A DNA stretch of 33,853 nucleotides, from assembly GCF_901521055.1 (NCBI RefSeq), contig NZ_CABEGA010000048.1, forward strand, positions 1 to 33,853, in the 5' to 3' direction. The DNA is from Cellulomonas hominis (lineage in GTDB: Bacteria > Actinomycetota > Actinomycetes > Actinomycetales > Cellulomonadaceae). Shown one piece after another: positions 23,093-32,016 of this stretch (its first letter is position 1; every line of letters begins with the position of its first letter). The notes under the pieces were generated by a model that was not told the DNA's origin, did not search any database, and saw nothing but the letters and a program-made list of their open reading frames with translations. The translations under genes and the position numbers were made by a program.

Positions 23093-24087
23093 CGCGTCAC
23101 TCCTTGTTCGAATGCGGTGCCGGTCGTGCCGACCGCACCGGTCGGGCGCGGGCGCGCCGTGGGCAGGGTGGTGGTGGCCGGCCGGCCGAAGGCCGGACGG
23201 GTCGTGGTGGCCGGCGGCGCGGCCGGGGCCGTGCCGAACGCCGGGGGCGCGAGCCGGGGCTGCGGGACGCCGCCGGCGCGCACGGGCCGGTAGACGGACC
23301 CCCGCTCGACGGGCATCCGCTCCCAGTCCTGGTCGACGCCGATGGTCGTCTCCGCGGCACCGAGCACCAGGAACCCGCCGGGCTTGAGCACGCGGTGCAC
23401 CCGGGACAGGATCGAGCGCTTGGTCTCGAGGTCGAAGTAGATGAGCACGTTGCGCAGGAACACGATGTCGAACGGGCCGGCGGGCGGGACGTCCAGCAGG
23501 TTGTGCTTGAGGAACGTGATCGCGCGGCGCAGCTCGTCGGCGATCTGCCAGTCGGCGCCGGCGCGCTGGAAGTAGCGCACCAGCATCGGGGCGGGCAGGC
23601 CGCGGTTGACCTCGAGCTGCGAGTAGCGGCCCGACTTCGCCTTGGCGAGCACCTGGTCGGACAGGTCGGTCGCGGTGATGTCGAACCGGGCGCCGGGGCC
23701 GAGCACGTCCGCGAGGGTCATCGCGAGCGAGTACGGCTCCTGCCCGGTCGAGCACGCGGCCGACCAGACCCGCACGGTGTCGAGCACGGGCCGGTCCGCG
23801 CGCAGGGCGGGGACGATGTGCGTCCGCACGGCGCTGAACGGGGTGTTGTCCCGGAACCACGAGGTCTCGTTGGTGGTGAGCGCCTCGACGATCACGGCGA
23901 GGTCGGTCTCCCGCCGCGCCGAGCGCACCTCGCGGATGTACGCGTCGACGCCGGCGTGGCCCGCGTCGCGCGCGATCGGCAGCAGCCGGCTCTCGACGAG
24001 GTACTCCTTGCCGGCCTCGAGCTGGATCGCGCTGCGGCGCCGGACGACGTCGGCGACGAACGCGAAGGTGTCCTGGGTCAGGCTCAT
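23089..24087 (-). CDS. cheR: Chemoreceptor methyltransferase CheR
   Basis: This SAM-dependent glutamate methyltransferase of 332 residues methylates chemoreceptors during adaptation. It has the N-terminal helical domain, the TTNETSWFRD motif (about 70-79), the SAM-binding segment VWSAACSTGQEPYSLAM (about 106-122), and FDIVFLRNVLIYF with LKPGGFLVLGAAE near 205-245. After the catalytic domain comes a roughly 60-residue Pro/Ala/Thr-rich tail that most CheR proteins lack. ATG 24087 overlaps the cheB stop as ATGA, and the stop overlaps the first cheY. The four receptors in the window lack a C-terminal NWETF-type docking peptide. Confidence 0.94.
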   Translation of the reverse strand: MSLTQDTFAFVADVVRRRSAIQLEAGKEYLVESRLLPIARDAGHAGVDAYIREVRSARRETDLAVIVEALTTNETSWFRDNTPFSAVRTHIVPALRADRPVLDTVRVWSAACSTGQEPYSLAMTLADVLGPGARFDITATDLSDQVLAKAKSGRYSQLEVNRGLPAPMLVRYFQRAGADWQIADELRRAITFLKHNLLDVPPAGPFDIVFLRNVLIYFDLETKRSILSRVHRVLKPGGFLVLGAAETTIGVDQDWERMPVERGSVYRPVRAGGVPQPRLAPPAFGTAPAAPPATTTRPAFGRPATTTLPTARPRPTGAVGTTGTAFEQGVTR

Positions 24088-25259
24088 GGCCGACCTCCGA
24101 TCGGTGCTGCGGGGCGTCCGCCCGCGCGGGCGAGGACGGACTCGAGAGCGGGGGCGACTTCCCCGAGGGGCAGGACGCGGTGGGCGAACCCGGCGGTCGC
24201 GACGGCGCCCGGCATGCCCCAGACGACGCTGGTGGGCTCGTCCTGGACGATGACGGTGCCGCCGGCGGCCACGACGTCCTCGCAGCCGGTGCGGCCGTCG
24301 GCGCCCATGCCCGTGAGCACGAGCGCGAGCAGCTGCCCGCCGAGCTCCCGGACGGCCGAGCGGAACAGCACGTCCACCGCGGGGCGGCAGAAGTTCACGG
24401 GCGGGCCGTCGGTGATCGCGGCGCGCAGCATGCCGGCGGACCGGCGCAGCTCCAGGTGGTGGTCTCCCGCGGCGATGTAGACGTGCCCGGGCTCGAGCAG
24501 GTCGCCGTCGGCGGCCTCGACCACGGTCGCGGGGCCCAGGCGGTCCAGGCGGTGCGCGAGCTGCCGGGTGAACACCGGCGGCATGTGCTGCACGACGAGC
24601 ACCGGCACCGGCGGCGGCGCGGACAGCGCGCCGAGCACCTTGGACAGCGCCTCGGGGCCGCCGGTCGACGAGCCGATGATCACGGCGCTGACCGGGTGCG
24701 GCGCGGGCGCCTGCCGGGTCACGACCGGCATCCGGGCCGCCGCGGCGGTCCCCGCGATGGGGGCGCGCTGCGTCGGCGCGGCGAACGCCGGCTGGGCGGA
24801 CGGGGCGGGGGCCCCGGCCACCGGGCCCGCGGCGGCGGTGGCACCCGCCCGGCGCGGCACGAGCGCCTTGATCTTCGGGATGAGCTGGTCGGCGACCTGC
24901 GCCAGCGACTCCTGCACGCTGCCGACGTTGGCCGGCTTCGTGACGTAGTCGGTGGCCCCGGCGACCAGCGCGTCCAGCGTGGCCGACGCCCCGCGCTCGG
25001 TGAGCGTCGAGAACATGATGATCGGCATGGTGTGCCGGTTGCGGCGCAGCGCGCGCACCGCCTCGATGCCGTTCATCTCCGGCATCTCGATGTCCATGGT
25101 GACGAGGTCGGGGGCCAGCTGGTCCACCTTGGCCAGCGCGATGCGCCCGTTGGACGCGAAGCCCACCACCTCGATGTCCGGGTCGCGCGAGAGCGAGTCC
25201 GTCACCAGCCGGCGGACGACGACCGAGTCGTCGACCACCAGCACGCGGATCCTGGTCAC
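24084..25259 (-). CDS. cheB: Chemoreceptor methylesterase CheB
   Basis: This response regulator-methylesterase of 391 residues removes methyl groups from chemoreceptors (and deamidates Gln). The receiver domain (1-125) has the phospho-acceptor Asp56 in VTMDIEMPEMNG and Lys109 in YVTKPA. An Ala/Pro-rich linker (about 135-185) is long for the family. The esterase domain has IIGSSTGGPEAL (Ser198), QHMP (His225) and LTGMGADG. Start GTG 25259 has AAGGGG 6 bases upstream; an earlier open frame is Pro/Arg-rich. It is the first gene of a six-gene operon and has its own FliA-like promoter. Confidence 0.95.
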   Translation of the reverse strand: MTRIRVLVVDDSVVVRRLVTDSLSRDPDIEVVGFASNGRIALAKVDQLAPDLVTMDIEMPEMNGIEAVRALRRNRHTMPIIMFSTLTERGASATLDALVAGATDYVTKPANVGSVQESLAQVADQLIPKIKALVPRRAGATAAAGPVAGAPAPSAQPAFAAPTQRAPIAGTAAAARMPVVTRQAPAPHPVSAVIIGSSTGGPEALSKVLGALSAPPPVPVLVVQHMPPVFTRQLAHRLDRLGPATVVEAADGDLLEPGHVYIAAGDHHLELRRSAGMLRAAITDGPPVNFCRPAVDVLFRSAVRELGGQLLALVLTGMGADGRTGCEDVVAAGGTVIVQDEPTSVVWGMPGAVATAGFAHRVLPLGEVAPALESVLARAGGRPAAPIGGRP

Positions 25260-25279
25260 GTCGTTCCCCTTACATGCGG

Positions 25280-25329
25280 ACCGGCCGCACCGGCCGGGTT
25301 CGTGGTTCTGATCGGTCGGTGCGGCCGGT
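25280..25329. repeat. Inverted repeat in the cheB leader/promoter
   Basis: ACCGGCCGCACCG (25280-25292) is the reverse complement of CGGTGCGGCCGGT (25317-25329), with 24 bases between. The right arm fills most of the spacer of the cheB promoter and the left arm falls in its transcribed leader, just before the ribosome site. It may end transcripts from the upstream receptor gene or be a regulator site. No T-run follows. Confidence 0.55.
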
Positions 25330-25336
25330 TCCTGAG
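25309..25336 (-). promoter_or_regulatory. FliA/WhiG-type promoter of the cheB operon
   Basis: On the minus strand CTCAG (25336-25332), then 15 bp, then ACCGATCA (25316-25309). The -10 matches the family form GCCGATAA at 6 of 8 positions. It lies 49 bases before the cheB start. The same spacing is found upstream of the four receptor units. Confidence 0.65.
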
Positions 25337-25362
25337 TGGGCCGGTGCCTCGCGGGCGGGTGG

Positions 25363-27078
25363 TCAGAAGGTGAAACGCGCCACCCGCTCGTGCAGGTCCG
25401 CGGACAGCGCCGCGAGGTCCTGCACCTGGCCGGACACCTGGTCCAGCACGCCCACGGAGCGGGCCGCGGCGCCGGCGACCCCGGTGATGTTGTTCGCGAT
25501 CTCACCCGACCCCGTCGCGGCCTCGGCCACCGAGCGGGACATCTCGTTGGTCGTCGCGGTCTGCTCCTCGACGGCCGACGCGATGGTCAGCTGGTAGTCG
25601 TTGATGCTCGCGATGATCTGCGAGATCTCCCCGATGGCCACCACGGCGGCGCCGGTGTCGTTCTGGATGGCCTCGACCCGGCGGGCGATGTCCTCCGTGG
25701 CCTTGGCGGTCTCCTGGGCGAGCTCCTTGACCTCGCCGGCCACGACCGCGAAGCCCTTGCCGGCCTCACCGGCGCGCGCGGCCTCGATCGTCGCGTTCAG
25801 CGCCAGCAGGTTCGTCTGCTCCGCGATGGACGTGATCACCTTGACGACGTTGCCGATCTCCTGGCTCGAGACGCCGAGCCGGGCGACCTGCTCGTTCGTG
25901 GCGACGGCCACGTCGGTGGCCTGGCCGGCGACCTTCGCCGCCTGCGACGCGTTCTGGGCGATCTCGCGGATGCTGGCGCCCATCTCCTCCGCGCCGGCCG
26001 CGACGGCCTGCACGTTGCGGGACACCTGCTCGGCCGCTGCCGCCACGACCCCCGCCTGCGCGGACGTCTCCTGCGAGCCCGAGACGACGTCCCCGTTGGA
26101 GGACTTCAGGCTGGCCGCCGTGGTCTCGACCGACTCGGCGGCCGTCACCACCCCGGCGAGGGTCGTGCGCAGGGAGTCCTGCGCCTGCCCGAGCGCGGCG
26201 GCCATCCGGCCCGTCTCGTCACGCCACGGGACCTCGGCGGTCACGGTGAGGTCGCCCTCGGCCATGGCCTCGAGCGAGCCCTGCACGCTGCGGACCGCGA
26301 GCGTGATCCGGCGGATCACCAGCACCGCCAGCACGCCGGACAGGCCGGCGCCGACGACGAAGGCGATGACCAGGACGAGGATCGTCCGGTCCACCTCCGC
26401 ACGGCTGTCCGCGAGGATCTGGTCCACCTGGGCGTCGACCTGGCCCTGGGCGAGCGCGAGCGCCCGGCCGGCCCAGTCGGGGTCGGCGGAGGCGTCGGCG
26501 GCCAGCGCGGTGCGCAGCCCGTCCACGTCGCCCGCCTGGATCAGCGGGGCCAGCGTGCTGTCGCGGTACGCGACCCACGCCTCCCAGCGGTCCACGAAGT
26601 CGGTCCACTGCCGGGTGTCCGACTGCGGGTAGGCGGCGATGTTGTCGATCTGGGCGGCGACGTCGCGGTCGTTCCACGCGGAGGACTCGAGCAGCTGGGT
26701 GCGCACGGACTCGTCGGTGGCCTCCGTCGCGCGGTGCACGAGCAGGTGGCTGCGGGCCTGCGCGGTGCGCAGCTCCGACATGGCGGACTGCAGGTCGCCC
26801 GTCAGGCCGGACATCTCCTCGAGGTTCTGCCCGGCGCGGTACAGCGCCACGGCGCCGACCCCGCCCACGAGGGCGAACGTGCCGCCGAGCACCAGGAGGG
26901 ACACGGCGATCTTGAGGGCGACGGGGCGGTCCCAGAACCAGGACGCGCGCCGGCGGCGGGCCGGCGCCTCCTGCTCGTCGGCGCCGTACGGGCCGGGCTC
27001 GTCGTACGGGCGGCGGGCGTCCTCGTAGCGGTTCCGCTCGCCGCGCGCGGGGGCGTAGGCGTGGTCGGTGGTGGTCAT
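25363..27078 (-). CDS. Methyl-accepting chemotaxis protein 1, coupled to a sugar-binding lipoprotein
   Basis: This transmembrane chemoreceptor has 571 residues. A cytoplasmic N-terminal tail of about 50 residues precedes TM1 (about 54-80). The extracellular sensor (81-230) looks like a four-helix bundle. TM2 is at 231-255, then a HAMP segment and the signalling coiled coil, with the conserved tip [20 protein letters not shown]. It ends in RVARFTF, the same kind of aromatic tail as the other three receptors. ATG 27078 shares one base with the stop of the sugar-binding lipoprotein gene (TGATG) and has GGAGG upstream. This coupling suggests that the receptor reads the sugar-loaded lipoprotein, which is an inference. 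Confidence 0.93.
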   Translation of the reverse strand: MTTTDHAYAPARGERNRYEDARRPYDEPGPYGADEQEAPARRRRASWFWDRPVALKIAVSLLVLGGTFALVGGVGAVALYRAGQNLEEMSGLTGDLQSAMSELRTAQARSHLLVHRATEATDESVRTQLLESSAWNDRDVAAQIDNIAAYPQSDTRQWTDFVDRWEAWVAYRDSTLAPLIQAGDVDGLRTALAADASADPDWAGRALALAQGQVDAQVDQILADSRAEVDRTILVLVIAFVVGAGLSGVLAVLVIRRITLAVRSVQGSLEAMAEGDLTVTAEVPWRDETGRMAAALGQAQDSLRTTLAGVVTAAESVETTAASLKSSNGDVVSGSQETSAQAGVVAAAAEQVSRNVQAVAAGAEEMGASIREIAQNASQAAKVAGQATDVAVATNEQVARLGVSSQEIGNVVKVITSIAEQTNLLALNATIEAARAGEAGKGFAVVAGEVKELAQETAKATEDIARRVEAIQNDTGAAVVAIGEISQIIASINDYQLTIASAVEEQTATTNEMSRSVAEAATGSGEIANNITGVAGAAARSVGVLDQVSGQVQDLAALSADLHERVARFTF

Positions 27079-28196
27079 CAGCCCAGCTCCTCCGCGGTGT
27101 AGTAGCCGCCGGCCACGAGGACCTGGCGGTAGTTCTGGCCGGTGACGACCTGCGGCGTCAGCAGGTACGACGGGACGACCTTCACGCCGTTGTCGTACGA
27201 GGTGATGTCGTTCGTCTCCGGCTCGGCGCCGTCGAGCAGCGCGCGGACCATCGAGACCGCGACCTCGGCGAGCTGGCGGGTGTCCTTGTAGACCGTGCCG
27301 TACTGCTCGCCGGCGGCGATGGACTGCGCAGAGGCGAGCTCGGCGTCCTGGCCGGTGACGACGGGCAGCGGCTGCGCCGTCCCGTAGCCGATGGTCTTGG
27401 TGGCCTCGATGATCGCCAGCGAGATGCCGTCGTAGGGCGACAGGACGCCGTCGAGGCGCTGGCCGGCGTAGAGCGGCAGCAGCGCGTTCATGCGGGTGGT
27501 GGCGTTCTTCGGGTCCCAGGCCTGGATGGCGATGGTGGCGAAGTCCGTCTCGCCCGACGGCACGGTCAGCACCCCGGAGTCGAGGTACGGCTGCAGCACC
27601 TGCATCGCGCCGGAGTAGAAGACGGTCGCGTTGTTGTCGTCGGGCGACCCGGCGAACAGCTCGACGTTGAACGGGCCGGTCTGCCCGGTGGGCTCCCCCG
27701 CCGCGTCCAGCACCCCGAGGCCCTGGAGCAGCTGGGTGGCCTGCTGCACGCCGACCCGCGCGTTGTCGAAGGTCGCGTAGTAGTCGACGTCCGGCGACTC
27801 GCGGATCAGGCGGTCGTAGGCGATGACGGGGATGTCGGCGGCGGCGGCCTCGGCGAGCACGCCCTTGAGGGCCACGCCGTCGATCGACCCGATCACCAGC
27901 GCGTCCGCGCCGTCGGCGATCATCTGCTCGAGCTGCGCCACCTGCGTGGGCACGTCGTTCTCCGCGTACTCCAGGGCGACGTCGTACCCGAGCGCCTGCA
28001 GCTGGTCCTGGACGTTCTCGCCGTCCCCGATCCAGCGCTCCGACGTGGTCGTCGGCATCGCGACGCCCACCAGCGGGCGCTCGCCCGGCTCCTCCGCCGG
28101 GTCGGCAGCACCGCAGGCCGCGACCGAACCCATCGCCAGCAGCGCGAGGGACGCGGTCAGCGCGTTCCTCGCACGGTGGCGCTTCCCGTGCGTCAT
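27078..28196 (-). CDS. Periplasmic-type sugar-binding lipoprotein (ChvE/XylF-like)
   Basis: This 372-residue solute-binding protein of the type I (ribose/xylose/multiple-sugar) fold is anchored outside the membrane. The signal peptide ends in the lipobox SVAAC, with the lipidated Cys28. Mature features include [60 protein letters not shown] and [10 protein letters not shown], all typical of ChvE-like proteins that bind aldoses. No ABC permease or ATPase gene is nearby. Instead the stop codon overlaps the start of chemoreceptor 1. ATG 28196 has GAGGGAG 5 bases upstream. The likely role is sugar recognition for taxis, possibly also serving a transporter encoded elsewhere. Confidence 0.92.
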   Translation of the reverse strand: MTHGKRHRARNALTASLALLAMGSVAACGAADPAEEPGERPLVGVAMPTTTSERWIGDGENVQDQLQALGYDVALEYAENDVPTQVAQLEQMIADGADALVIGSIDGVALKGVLAEAAAADIPVIAYDRLIRESPDVDYYATFDNARVGVQQATQLLQGLGVLDAAGEPTGQTGPFNVELFAGSPDDNNATVFYSGAMQVLQPYLDSGVLTVPSGETDFATIAIQAWDPKNATTRMNALLPLYAGQRLDGVLSPYDGISLAIIEATKTIGYGTAQPLPVVTGQDAELASAQSIAAGEQYGTVYKDTRQLAEVAVSMVRALLDGAEPETNDITSYDNGVKVVPSYLLTPQVVTGQNYRQVLVAGGYYTAEELG

Positions 28197-28251
28197 CTCG
28201 ACTCCCTCGTCCGTCTCGGCCGCTGCGCTCCCTGCCGCGGCCGTGACCCCC

Positions 28252-28279
28252 CATTCGGACGGGTGCCTGAGGAAATGAG
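28252..28279 (-). promoter_or_regulatory. FliA/WhiG-type promoter of the lipoprotein-receptor pair
   Basis: On the minus strand CTCAT (28279-28275), then 15 bp, then TCCGAATG (28259-28252), 55 bases before the lipoprotein start. The -10 is the poorest match of the five. The -35 overlaps the foot of the terminator of the preceding gene by two bases. Confidence 0.55.
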
Positions 28280-28314
28280 CGCTCCCCCGGGCGAAACCGC
28301 CGCGGGGGAGCGCT
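28278..28314 (-). terminator. Hairpin terminator of receptor gene 2
   Basis: AGCGCTCCCCCG (28278-28289) pairs with CGGGGGAGCGCT (28303-28314), a perfect 12-bp stem. It lies 33 bases after the receptor 2 stop, and CATTTCC follows on the minus strand. It separates receptor 2 from the lipoprotein-receptor pair. Confidence 0.8.
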
Positions 28315-28347
28315 GGATGAGGCGTTCGGGTGACGTTCAGACCGCTC

Positions 28348-29952
28348 TCAGTAGGTGAACCGGGACACGCGGCCGCGCAGGTCCTCCGACATCCGGGCGA
28401 GCTCGCCGATGGAGTCGCCCATCTGGCCGAGCGTCTCGGACGAGGTCGCGGCGGCGGACGCGACGCCGGTGATGTTCACCGCGATCTCCCCGGAGCCCGT
28501 CGCCGCCTCGGCCACCGAGCGGGACATCTCCGTCGTGGTCGCCGTCTGCTCCTCCACCGCGCTGGCGATGGTGAGCTGGTAGTCGTTGATGCTCGCGATG
28601 ATCTGCGAGATCTCGCCGATCGCCGCGACCGCGCCCGTGGTGTCGGACTGGATCGCCTCGACCCGCCGGACGATGTCCTCGGTCGCCTTGGCGGTCTCCT
28701 GGGCCAGCTCCTTGACCTCGCCGGCGACGACCGCGAAGCCCTTGCCCGCCTCGCCGGCGCGTGCGGCCTCGATCGTCGCGTTCAGCGCCAGCAGGTTCGT
28801 CTGCTCGGCGATGCTCGTGATCGTCTTGACGACGTTGCCGATCTCCAGGCTCGAGGCACCGAGGCGCGCCACCTGGTCGTTCGTCACCGCCGCCGCGTCC
28901 GTGGCCTGGCCCGCGACCTTGGCCGCCTGCGAGGCGTTCTGCGCGATCTCCCGGATGCTGGCGCCCATCTCCTCCGCGCCGGCCGCGACCGTCTGCACGT
29001 TGCGGGACACCTGCTCCGCCGCCGCGGCGACGACGCCCGCCTGGGCGGAGGTCTCGTCCGAGCCGGACACGACCTGGTGCGACGCCACGGACAGCTCCTC
29101 CGCGGCGGCCGCCACGGTCTGCGCCGTCTCGACCACGCCGGAGATCAGCCCGCGCAGGCTGTCCTGCGTGCGGGCCAGGTCGACGGCCAGCCGGCCGATC
29201 TCGTCCCGGCCGTCGACGCCCGACGGCACCGTGAGGTCCCCGTCGCCCGCGGCGGACAGCGCGCGCTGCACGCCGCCGAGCCGGCGGACGATCCCGCGGG
29301 CCACGACGTACGCCAGGGCGGTGGCGACGATCGCGCCGAGCAGCGCGACCAGCACCGTGATGAGGATGGAGCGGGCGGCCACGTCGTCCGTCTCGTCCGC
29401 GAGCGCCGCGGCCTGCTCGCCCTGCGCGGCGGTCTCGACCTGGATCGCGTCGACCACGCCGGTGGTCAGCGGCCGGATCGTGTCGTTGAAGTAGGTCCCG
29501 AAGCCGGCGGTGTCCCCCGCGTCGGCCAGCGGGAACAGCGAGTCCTCGGCGGCCGCGTAGTACGCGTCGAGCGCGGTCACGATCGCGTCGACCGCGCCCT
29601 GGTCCACGGCGCCCGCCCGGTACTCCTCGATCTGCGCGGTGAGGTCCTGCTGGCGGGTCGTCAGCTCGTCGAGCAGCGTCGCGCGGGTCTCCTCGTCGGC
29701 GATCCCGTACTGGATCACGCGGGCCCGGTCGCCCTGGAACGAGCGCTGGATCTCGGTGAGCTGCTGCAGCGGGGTGACGTTGCCGGCGTACATCTCGGCG
29801 GCGTCGGCGCGCAGCGTGCGCAGCGAGCTGACGGCCACGAGCGTCACGACGAGGGTCATCAGGGTCATCGCCGCGACGGCGGCGAGGATCTTGACCAGCA
29901 CGGGCCGGTCGGTCCAGGGCCGACGCGGGGCGCCGGGGTGCTGCGCGGTCAT
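28348..29952 (-). CDS. Methyl-accepting chemotaxis protein 2
   Basis: This 534-residue chemoreceptor has TM1 at about 19-43 and an extracellular four-helix-bundle sensor (about 44-193, with the 4HB_MCP-like stretch [19 protein letters not shown]). TM2 is at about 194-217, followed by a HAMP segment and the signalling domain with the tip [20 protein letters not shown]. It ends in RVSRFTY. Sensor and length are closest to receptor 4 (both have a LFPLAD/LFPMAD segment), so these two probably share ancestry and perhaps related ligands. ATG 29952 has GAAGGA 6 bases upstream. It is a single-gene unit with its own promoter and terminator. Confidence 0.94.
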   Translation of the reverse strand: MTAQHPGAPRRPWTDRPVLVKILAAVAAMTLMTLVVTLVAVSSLRTLRADAAEMYAGNVTPLQQLTEIQRSFQGDRARVIQYGIADEETRATLLDELTTRQQDLTAQIEEYRAGAVDQGAVDAIVTALDAYYAAAEDSLFPLADAGDTAGFGTYFNDTIRPLTTGVVDAIQVETAAQGEQAAALADETDDVAARSILITVLVALLGAIVATALAYVVARGIVRRLGGVQRALSAAGDGDLTVPSGVDGRDEIGRLAVDLARTQDSLRGLISGVVETAQTVAAAAEELSVASHQVVSGSDETSAQAGVVAAAAEQVSRNVQTVAAGAEEMGASIREIAQNASQAAKVAGQATDAAAVTNDQVARLGASSLEIGNVVKTITSIAEQTNLLALNATIEAARAGEAGKGFAVVAGEVKELAQETAKATEDIVRRVEAIQSDTTGAVAAIGEISQIIASINDYQLTIASAVEEQTATTTEMSRSVAEAATGSGEIAVNITGVASAAATSSETLGQMGDSIGELARMSEDLRGRVSRFTY

Positions 29953-29989
29953 CTTCTGTCCTTCTCGCTCTGCGGGACCTACGTCCCCT

Positions 29990-30017
29990 CTATCGGCCGC
30001 GCCGCGCGGGTGCGGAG
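29990..30017 (-). promoter_or_regulatory. FliA/WhiG-type promoter of receptor gene 2
   Basis: On the minus strand CTCCG (30017-30013), then 15 bp, then GCCGATAG (29997-29990). The -10 differs from GCCGATAA only in its last base. It lies 37 bases before the ATG. Confidence 0.7.
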
Positions 30018-30029
30018 GGGTTGCGCGCC

Positions 30030-30066
30030 GCAGGGCCCGGCGCGCGGGGGGTGCGCCGGGCCCTGC
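30030..30066 (-). terminator. Hairpin terminator of receptor gene 3
   Basis: GCAGGGCCCGGCGC (30030-30043) pairs with GCGCCGGGCCCTGC (30053-30066), a perfect 14-bp stem with a 9-base loop. It lies 68 bases after the receptor 3 stop and just upstream of the receptor 2 promoter. Confidence 0.75.
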
Positions 30067-30080
30067 GGGGTCGTGGGGTG

Positions 30081-30120
30081 CTGCTGGGTCGTGCTGGGTC
30101 GTGCTGGGTCGTGCTGTGCC
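30081..30120. repeat. Four copies of a 10-bp tandem repeat
   Basis: The unit GTGCTGGGTC occurs perfectly at 30091-30100 and 30101-30110, with one-to-few-base variants before (30081-30090) and after (30111-30120). It lies in the 3' untranslated stretch of receptor gene 3. I see no function; copy number may vary between strains. Confidence 0.8.
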
Positions 30121-30134
30121 GTGCCTGCCGGGCG

Positions 30135-31856
30135 TCAGTACCGGAAGCCGGACACCCGCGCGCGCAGGTTCTCCGACATCCGCGCCAGCTCGGCGACCGC
30201 GTCGCCCATCTGGTTGAGCGTCTGCGACGACTCCGCGGCGGCCGACGCGACCCCGGTGATGTTCACCGCGATCTCCCCGGAGCCCGTGGCGGCCTCCGCG
30301 ACGGAGCGGGACATCTCGTTGGTCGTGGCGGTCTGCTCCTCCACGGCCGACGCGATGGTCAGCTGGTAGTCGTTGATCGACGCGATGATCGAGGAGATCT
30401 CCCCGATGGCCGCGACGGCCCCGTGGGTGTCGCCCTGGATCGCCTCGACCCGGCGCGCGATGTCCTCGGTCGCCTTGGCGGTCTCCTGCGCGAGCTCCTT
30501 GACCTCACCGGCGACGACCGCGAAGCCCTTGCCGGCCTCACCGGCGCGCGCGGCCTCGATCGTCGCGTTCAGCGCCAGCAGGTTCGTCTGCTCCGCGATG
30601 GACGTGATCACCTTGACGACGTTGCCGATCTCCTGGCTCGAGACACCGAGCCGCGAGACCTGGTCGTTGGTGGTCTGCGCGACCTCGGTGGCCTGCCCGG
30701 CGACCTTCGCCGCCTGCGAGGAGTTCTGCGCGATCTCCCGGATGCTGGCGCCCATCTGCTCGGCGCCCGCCGCGACGGTCTGCACGTTGCGGGACACCTG
30801 CTCGGCGGCCGCCGCGACGACGCCCGCCTGGGCCGACGTCTGGTCCGAGCCGGCCACGACCTGGTGGGACGAGGCCGACAGCTCCTCGGCGGCGGCCGCG
30901 ACGGTCTGCGCCGTCTCGACCACGCCGGAGATCGTGTCGCGCAGGTTCTCCTGCGCGCGGGCGAGGGACCGGGACATCTGGCCGAGCTCGTCGGTGGTGT
31001 CGACCTGCGGGACGACCGTGAGGTCGCCGTCCGCCATCGCCTCGACCGCCCGCTGCACCTCGGTGACCTGCTTGCGGATCATGTTCGCGATGACCATGCC
31101 GACCGCGGCCACGACGGCCACGCCGCCGACCAGCACGATGATGAGGATGCGCGAGCCGGACGCGGCCTCCGCGGCGGCGGCGTCGGCGACCGTCTTCAGG
31201 TAGTCGGCGCCGGAGACCTCGGCGGTCTCGAGCGCGGCGACCATCGTGTCGATGGCGGCCTGGCCCTCGTTCTCGGTGATCCGGGCGAACTCGGCGTCGT
31301 CGTTCGAGAACGCGGCGGGCACGAGCTGCTCGTCGCGGATCTGCTGCCAGGCGGCCCAGGCGGCCTTGAAGTCCTCCCAGCCCGGGACGACGACGTCGCC
31401 GATGCCGGCCTCGAACGCGTCGGCGGCGGCCTGCAGGTCGGCGTCGGTCGCGGCGATCGCGTCCAGGTCCTCCTGCCGCTGGGCCTCGGTGTCGGTGACG
31501 CTGGCGCCGGACTGCGCGATGAGCATCCGGGCCTTGATCTCCTCCTGGTGCACCACGGAGAGCGGCGCGATCACGTTGGCGCTGACCGACTGCACCTGCG
31601 CGGTGCTCGCGGCCAGGTCGTCCATCCGCACCGCGGCGAACGTCCCCATCGCGGCGACGACCACGACGACGAGTGCCAGCAGCTGGATGATCTTGGTGCG
31701 CACGCCGCGGTTGGCGAACCAGGCGGTGCCGCGGCGGCTGCCGCGGGACGGCCCGGCGGGGCGCGCGGGGCTCGCAGACGCCGACCCGCCAGGGCCGCGC
31801 TGCGCGGGCACGCGGTCGAGCCGGGTTGCCGGCCGCGACGTCGTGGTGACGCTCAT
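30135..31856 (-). CDS. Methyl-accepting chemotaxis protein 3
   Basis: This 573-residue chemoreceptor has a cytoplasmic N-terminal tail of about 50 Ala/Arg/Ser/Pro-rich residues and TM1 at about 55-76. The extracellular sensor spans about 77-235 and contains the Trp-rich segment [21 protein letters not shown]2 is at about 236-258, followed by HAMP and the signalling domain with the usual tip. It ends in RVSGFRY. A 131-bp block of its signalling region is identical at every base to receptor gene 1. ATG 31856 has GGAAGG 7 bases upstream. It is a single-gene unit. Confidence 0.94.
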   Translation of the reverse strand: MSVTTTSRPATRLDRVPAQRGPGGSASASPARPAGPSRGSRRGTAWFANRGVRTKIIQLLALVVVVVAAMGTFAAVRMDDLAASTAQVQSVSANVIAPLSVVHQEEIKARMLIAQSGASVTDTEAQRQEDLDAIAATDADLQAAADAFEAGIGDVVVPGWEDFKAAWAAWQQIRDEQLVPAAFSNDDAEFARITENEGQAAIDTMVAALETAEVSGADYLKTVADAAAAEAASGSRILIIVLVGGVAVVAAVGMVIANMIRKQVTEVQRAVEAMADGDLTVVPQVDTTDELGQMSRSLARAQENLRDTISGVVETAQTVAAAAEELSASSHQVVAGSDQTSAQAGVVAAAAEQVSRNVQTVAAGAEQMGASIREIAQNSSQAAKVAGQATEVAQTTNDQVSRLGVSSQEIGNVVKVITSIAEQTNLLALNATIEAARAGEAGKGFAVVAGEVKELAQETAKATEDIARRVEAIQGDTHGAVAAIGEISSIIASINDYQLTIASAVEEQTATTNEMSRSVAEAATGSGEIAVNITGVASAAAESSQTLNQMGDAVAELARMSENLRARVSGFRY

Positions 31857-31894
31857 GGTGGATCCTTCCTGTCTGGAACACCTTCTGGGTCTCC

Positions 31895-31922
31895 CGATCG
31901 TCCGCACGCCGGGTGCTGTGAG
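31895..31922 (-). promoter_or_regulatory. FliA/WhiG-type promoter of receptor gene 3
   Basis: On the minus strand CTCAC (31922-31918), then 15 bp, then GACGATCG (31902-31895). It lies 38 bases before the ATG. GGGAG follows the -10 exactly as in the receptor 4 promoter. Confidence 0.65.
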
Positions 31923-31953
31923 GGGACGACCGGGTGAACGCGCGCCGGACGGG

Positions 31954-31993
31954 CACGGGCCGCGCCCTCCCGGTGGGGTGGACGCGGCCCGTG
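31954..31993 (-). terminator. Hairpin terminator of receptor gene 4
   Basis: CACGGGCCGCG (31954-31964) pairs with CGCGGCCCGTG (31983-31993), an 11-bp stem, with further C/G pairing possible in the 18-base loop. It lies 23 bases after the receptor 4 stop. Confidence 0.75.
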
Positions 31994-32016
31994 GCCGTGC
32001 GGTGGTGCGGGGTGGG

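Noticed and set aside
25336..27102. Plus-strand open frames across the receptor genes (also 28330-30369, 30021-31937, 31246-33630)
   Set aside because: All are antisense to conserved chemoreceptor domains; their translations are RRDDVH-rich repeats that mirror the receptor sequence.
30081..30120. Short tandem repeat considered as a CRISPR-like array
   Set aside because: Units are 10 bp with no spacers and no cas genes are present; it is a simple tandem repeat.
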